From Clostridiales bacterium (lineage in GTDB: Bacteria > Bacillota > Clostridia > Saccharofermentanales > Saccharofermentanaceae), in contig JAGAFH010000133.1 in assembly GCA_017612755.1 (NCBI GenBank), forward strand, positions 1 through 9,066: 9,066 nt of DNA, in the 5' to 3' direction. This document shows positions 7,778 to 9,066 of the stretch, piece after piece. Within the stretch, counting starts at the first letter, position 1. The number at the start of each line of letters is the position of its first letter. Position numbers and translations under genes: made by a program. The notes beneath the pieces were generated by a model that saw only the letters and a program-made list of their open reading frames with translations, searched no databases and had not been told where the DNA came from.

Positions 7778-7808
7778 GATAAATACCTCCCATAAATAAG
7801 ATAAGACA

Positions 7809-7837
7809 ATTCTACCAAAAAAGCGGCCGCTTATAAA
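7809..7837 (-). promoter_or_regulatory. Possible promoter for the 56-residue protein, overlapping the upstream terminator
   Basis: TAGAAT (7809-7814, five of six consensus bases) lies 17 bases after TTTATA (7832-7837, four of six). The -35 box falls in the loop region of the terminator hairpin and the spacer includes its T tract. A start near 7802 would give a leader of about 25 bases with the ribosome site in it. The gene has no other room for a promoter unless it depends on read-through. Confidence 0.35.
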
Positions 7838-7845
7838 GCAGCCGC
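7817..7845 (-). terminator. Strong intrinsic terminator after the 19-codon ORF
   Basis: GCGGCTGCTT pairs with AAGCGGCCGC through 10 base pairs with one G-U and a TAT loop, followed by TTTTTT. The stem is GC-rich and contains a NotI site. It closes the small transcription unit that holds the 19-codon ORF and separates it from the 56-residue protein gene. No gene precedes it on the minus strand more closely than that ORF. Confidence 0.93.
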
Positions 7846-7895
7846 CTGAGTATCTGTGTATGCTTTTTCCCTAAAAAGAAATAAAACCCAATAAT

Positions 7896-7955
7896 TCAAA
7901 AAGTGGAAAAAAGGCAATCCCAATGAAGACTAAACGTCCCCTCTATGTGTCCCAT
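7896..7955 (-). CDS. Candidate micropeptide MGHIEGTFSLHWDCLFSTF, 19 residues
   Basis: A 20-codon ORF begins at ATG 7955 and ends at TGA. The start is preceded by AGGAGGTGAT (7960-7969), matching the 16S 3' tail over ten bases, at a normal distance. An extended -10 element lies upstream and a strong terminator downstream, so the ORF sits in its own short unit of about 170 bases. The peptide has one Cys (14) and one Trp (12), is neutral to acidic, and has a hydrophobic end LFSTF. It has no signal sequence and no basic AgrD-like helix. The start codon can be buried in a hairpin with codons 11-13. It could be a real micropeptide, a leader ORF, or part of a dual-function RNA. I do not recognise it with certainty. 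Confidence 0.5.
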   Translation of the reverse strand: MGHIEGTFSLHWDCLFSTF

Positions 7956-7961
7956 TGGAAT
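7917..7961 (-). other. Hairpin that buries the start codon of the 19-codon ORF
   Basis: ATTCCAATG (7953-7961) pairs with CATTGGGAT (7917-7925) through nine base pairs with one G-U. The 5' arm covers the last bases of the Shine-Dalgarno and the whole ATG; the 3' arm is the codons for His11, Trp12 and Asp13. A small inner hairpin GAC-GTTTA-GTC is possible. Pairing was found by eye, and its stability has not been calculated. Confidence 0.45.
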
Positions 7962-7969
7962 CACCTCCT
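7960..7969 (-). promoter_or_regulatory. Extended Shine-Dalgarno AGGAGGTGAT
   Basis: This ten-base match to the complement of the 16S 3' end (5'-ATCACCTCCT) is longer than the site of any other gene in the window. The following bases TTCC nearly continue the match. It lies 4 bases before ATG 7955, with the GGAGG core 8 bases away, and is the main reason to accept the tiny ORF as translated. Confidence 0.7.
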
Positions 7970-7991
7970 CTCAACTTTTTTCTATGGTTAG

Positions 7992-8000
7992 ATTCTATCA
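7992..8000 (-). promoter_or_regulatory. Possible extended -10 promoter for the 19-codon ORF unit
   Basis: TGATAGAAT is an extended -10 (TGN plus TAGAAT, five of six consensus bases). No good -35 box lies 16-18 bases upstream. A start near 7985 would give a leader of about 30 bases before ATG 7955. The region between the transporter stop and this element is AT-rich, and I see no clear terminator for the transporter in it, so read-through is an alternative source of this RNA. Confidence 0.4.
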
Positions 8001-8060
8001 TCTCCAATAAAGGAATGTGTTACGTAAAAATGAATAAACTGTTGAAAAAACTAAAAGACA

Positions 8061-8948
8061 TTATTTCTTATCTGTTTTATTGGATATGACGATACCTGCA
8101 AGCACGAGGACTATGCCTATAAAAACAGGAAGGCTTATCTTTTCTTCAAACCAGAGGATACCGTTTAAAGTAGCTACCACCGGCTCGATGGATGCGATTA
8201 TGGCAGCTTTGGAATTCTCCGTAGTTTTAAGTCCAGCTGTATAGACCAGATAGGGGATCAGCGTTGTAACCATGACGAACAGGACCGTAAATCCAAAAGA
8301 AGGAACTGAAGAAAAAGAGACCGACACGATACTTCCCATGTGGGCAAAGGGTATCGTAGCCAGGGATGCAAAGAGGAATGTATAGAAGCTTATGGTATAT
8401 GTATCATATCCTCTCTCAAGGCAGTATCTTCCGAAGATGGAATAAAGAGCATATCCCAGGCCCGCTCCAAGTCCTATAAGAAGAGTGATCAGGGTGATCT
8501 TAGATCCTCCTCCCAGGACTCCCGTAACGAAGATAAGTCCTATGAATAAGATGATGAGGGAAACAACTTTACGAAGGGTAAGTTTCTCCTTAAAAAGGAC
8601 AGCCGATATCACCATTACAAATGCAGGCGATGTATAAAGTAGGATGGCTGCTACCGACAAAGACGTGATGGTGATCTCATAGAAATAACAGATATTAAAG
8701 AACACGATACTGACTATCCCGGTACCCAGGAAGCACCACAGATCCTTAAGCTTTATCTTAAATAAGGAAGGAGACTTGATAAGGATAAACAAACCCATAA
8801 AGACTGCAGTCAGCACGGCCCTTATACAGACAAGATCCAAAGAGTTAAGTCCTTTAGAATCAAGAGGGCGCACGAAAAGCCCCATGCATCCCCAAAGGAT
8901 CCCTGCAAGAAGGATAAGTATCATTCCCCTGATGCTCTTCTTATCCAA
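8061..8948 (-). CDS. EamA-family (DMT superfamily) transporter, ten membrane helices
   Basis: The 295 residues form ten hydrophobic helices, roughly at 8-28, 36-57, 70-90, 95-119, 125-146, 150-172, 182-202, 217-240, 246-266 and 272-290. This is the duplicated five-plus-five EamA arrangement. LLYTSPAFVMVISAVLFKEKLT in the first half and IEPVVATLNGILWFEEKIS in the second are the repeated family signature at the end of each unit. Members export amino acids, metabolites or drugs; the substrate cannot be read from sequence. Closeness to the trp operon hints at, but does not show, an aromatic substrate. The start is TTG at 8948, chosen because GGAGGA ends 5 bases upstream; the first internal ATG (codon 9) lacks a spaced site. 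The start overlaps the upstream gene's stop as TTGGATAA. Confidence 0.93.
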   Translation of the reverse strand: MDKKSIRGMILILLAGILWGCMGLFVRPLDSKGLNSLDLVCIRAVLTAVFMGLFILIKSPSLFKIKLKDLWCFLGTGIVSIVFFNICYFYEITITSLSVAAILLYTSPAFVMVISAVLFKEKLTLRKVVSLIILFIGLIFVTGVLGGGSKITLITLLIGLGAGLGYALYSIFGRYCLERGYDTYTISFYTFLFASLATIPFAHMGSIVSVSFSSVPSFGFTVLFVMVTTLIPYLVYTAGLKTTENSKAAIIASIEPVVATLNGILWFEEKISLPVFIGIVLVLAGIVISNKTDKK

Positions 8949-9066
8949 GATCTTCCTCCAGAAAATAGAAAATACCCCCGACAGATACCTGATCCGAAGA
9001 AGAAGGAAATCCCTTCTCTTCCCATTCGGAAGAAGTCAGAAGATAATTCTCTTCATAAACCGGATC
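8941..9066 (-). CDS. C-terminal end of an unrecognised protein, cut by window edge
   Basis: One minus-strand frame is open from the window edge to TAA at 8941-8943. It gives 41 residues that begin DPVYEENYLLTSSEWEEKG and end in GGIFYFLEEDLG. The other two minus-strand frames stop within the first few codons to ten codons. The piece is acidic, with no membrane segment and no motif I recognise. Its stop codon overlaps the transporter's TTG start by eight bases and its last codons contain the transporter's ribosome site. The two are therefore probably one operon with coupled translation. Too little is visible to name a family. Confidence 0.65.
   Translation of the reverse strand, partial: DPVYEENYLLTSSEWEEKGFPSSSDQVSVGGIFYFLEEDLG

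Noticed and set aside
7592..7795. Plus-strand 67-codon frame with hydrophobic, Cys/Tyr/Leu-rich translation
   Set aside because: It is the reverse of the 56-residue protein gene, which has a good ribosome site and normal composition. The hydrophobic look comes from reverse-reading Lys/Asp/Glu/Val codons.
7896..7955. 19-codon ORF as a classical trp attenuation leader peptide
   Set aside because: It has a single Trp codon rather than a tandem pair, it is separated from trpE by another gene and promoter, and a T-box already controls the operon.
7896..7955. 19-codon ORF as an AgrD-type cyclic autoinducer precursor
   Set aside because: It has a Cys near the C-terminus but lacks the amphipathic N-terminal helix and acidic tail, and no agrB or agrC lies nearby.
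7953..7975. On the plus strand, TTGGAATCACCTCCTCTC resembles the 3' end of 16S rRNA
   Set aside because: The likeness is only the complement of a long Shine-Dalgarno. No other 16S sequence, such as the conserved segment just before the tail, lies to its left, and the 16S tail lacks the extra A.
8001..8060. T-rich stretch after the transporter stop as a terminator
   Set aside because: There is a run of six Ts, but I could not draw a convincing GC-containing hairpin before it.
1..9066. CRISPR arrays, insertion sequences, tRNA or rRNA genes, prophage signs
   Set aside because: I found no spaced direct repeats, terminal inverted repeats, transposase motifs or tRNA cloverleaf. The window is ordinary chromosome.

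Overview
This window reads as a chromosomal segment of a Gram-positive anaerobe of the class Clostridia, most likely Lachnospiraceae. The basis is family resemblance: the gene order trpE-G-D-C-F-B-A, T-box control of tryptophan synthesis, strong GGAGG ribosome sites, a clostridial-type Cys-rich Fe-S scaffold protein and a clostridial-type HMA protein. This placement is inference, since no 16S gene is present. Every gene I can support lies on the minus strand, so the window is read from right to left.

Right end (9066 to about 7800): the last 41 codons of an unrecognised gene overlap the TTG start of a ten-helix EamA/DMT transporter. After it comes a compact unit: an extended -10 promoter, a near-perfect extended Shine-Dalgarno, a 19-codon ORF, and a strong intrinsic terminator. 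It could encode a micropeptide or a small structured RNA. It is the part of the window that known families explain least.

Middle (7777 to 7233): a 56-codon charged helical protein of unknown function is followed within about 10 bases by the -35 box of the trp promoter. A complete tryptophan T-box leader follows. It has a Stem I with a TGG specifier, an antiterminator whose bulge reads TGGC (matching the G73 discriminator of tRNA-Trp), and a 14-bp terminator with six Ts. Uncharged tRNA-Trp should therefore switch the operon on.

Operon (7232 to 794): seven genes, trpE, trpG, trpD, trpC, trpF, trpB and trpA, encode the complete route from chorismate to tryptophan. The genes are packed tightly, with ATGA overlaps at G/D, D/C and C/F, an 8-base overlap at B/A, and gaps of only 12 and 3 bases elsewhere. 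An HMA-type metal-binding protein starts 30 bases after trpA and is probably the last gene of the operon. No terminator is visible after it.

Left end (493 to 1): a probable promoter and strong RBS precede a NifU/IscU-like Fe-S scaffold protein that is cut by the window edge.
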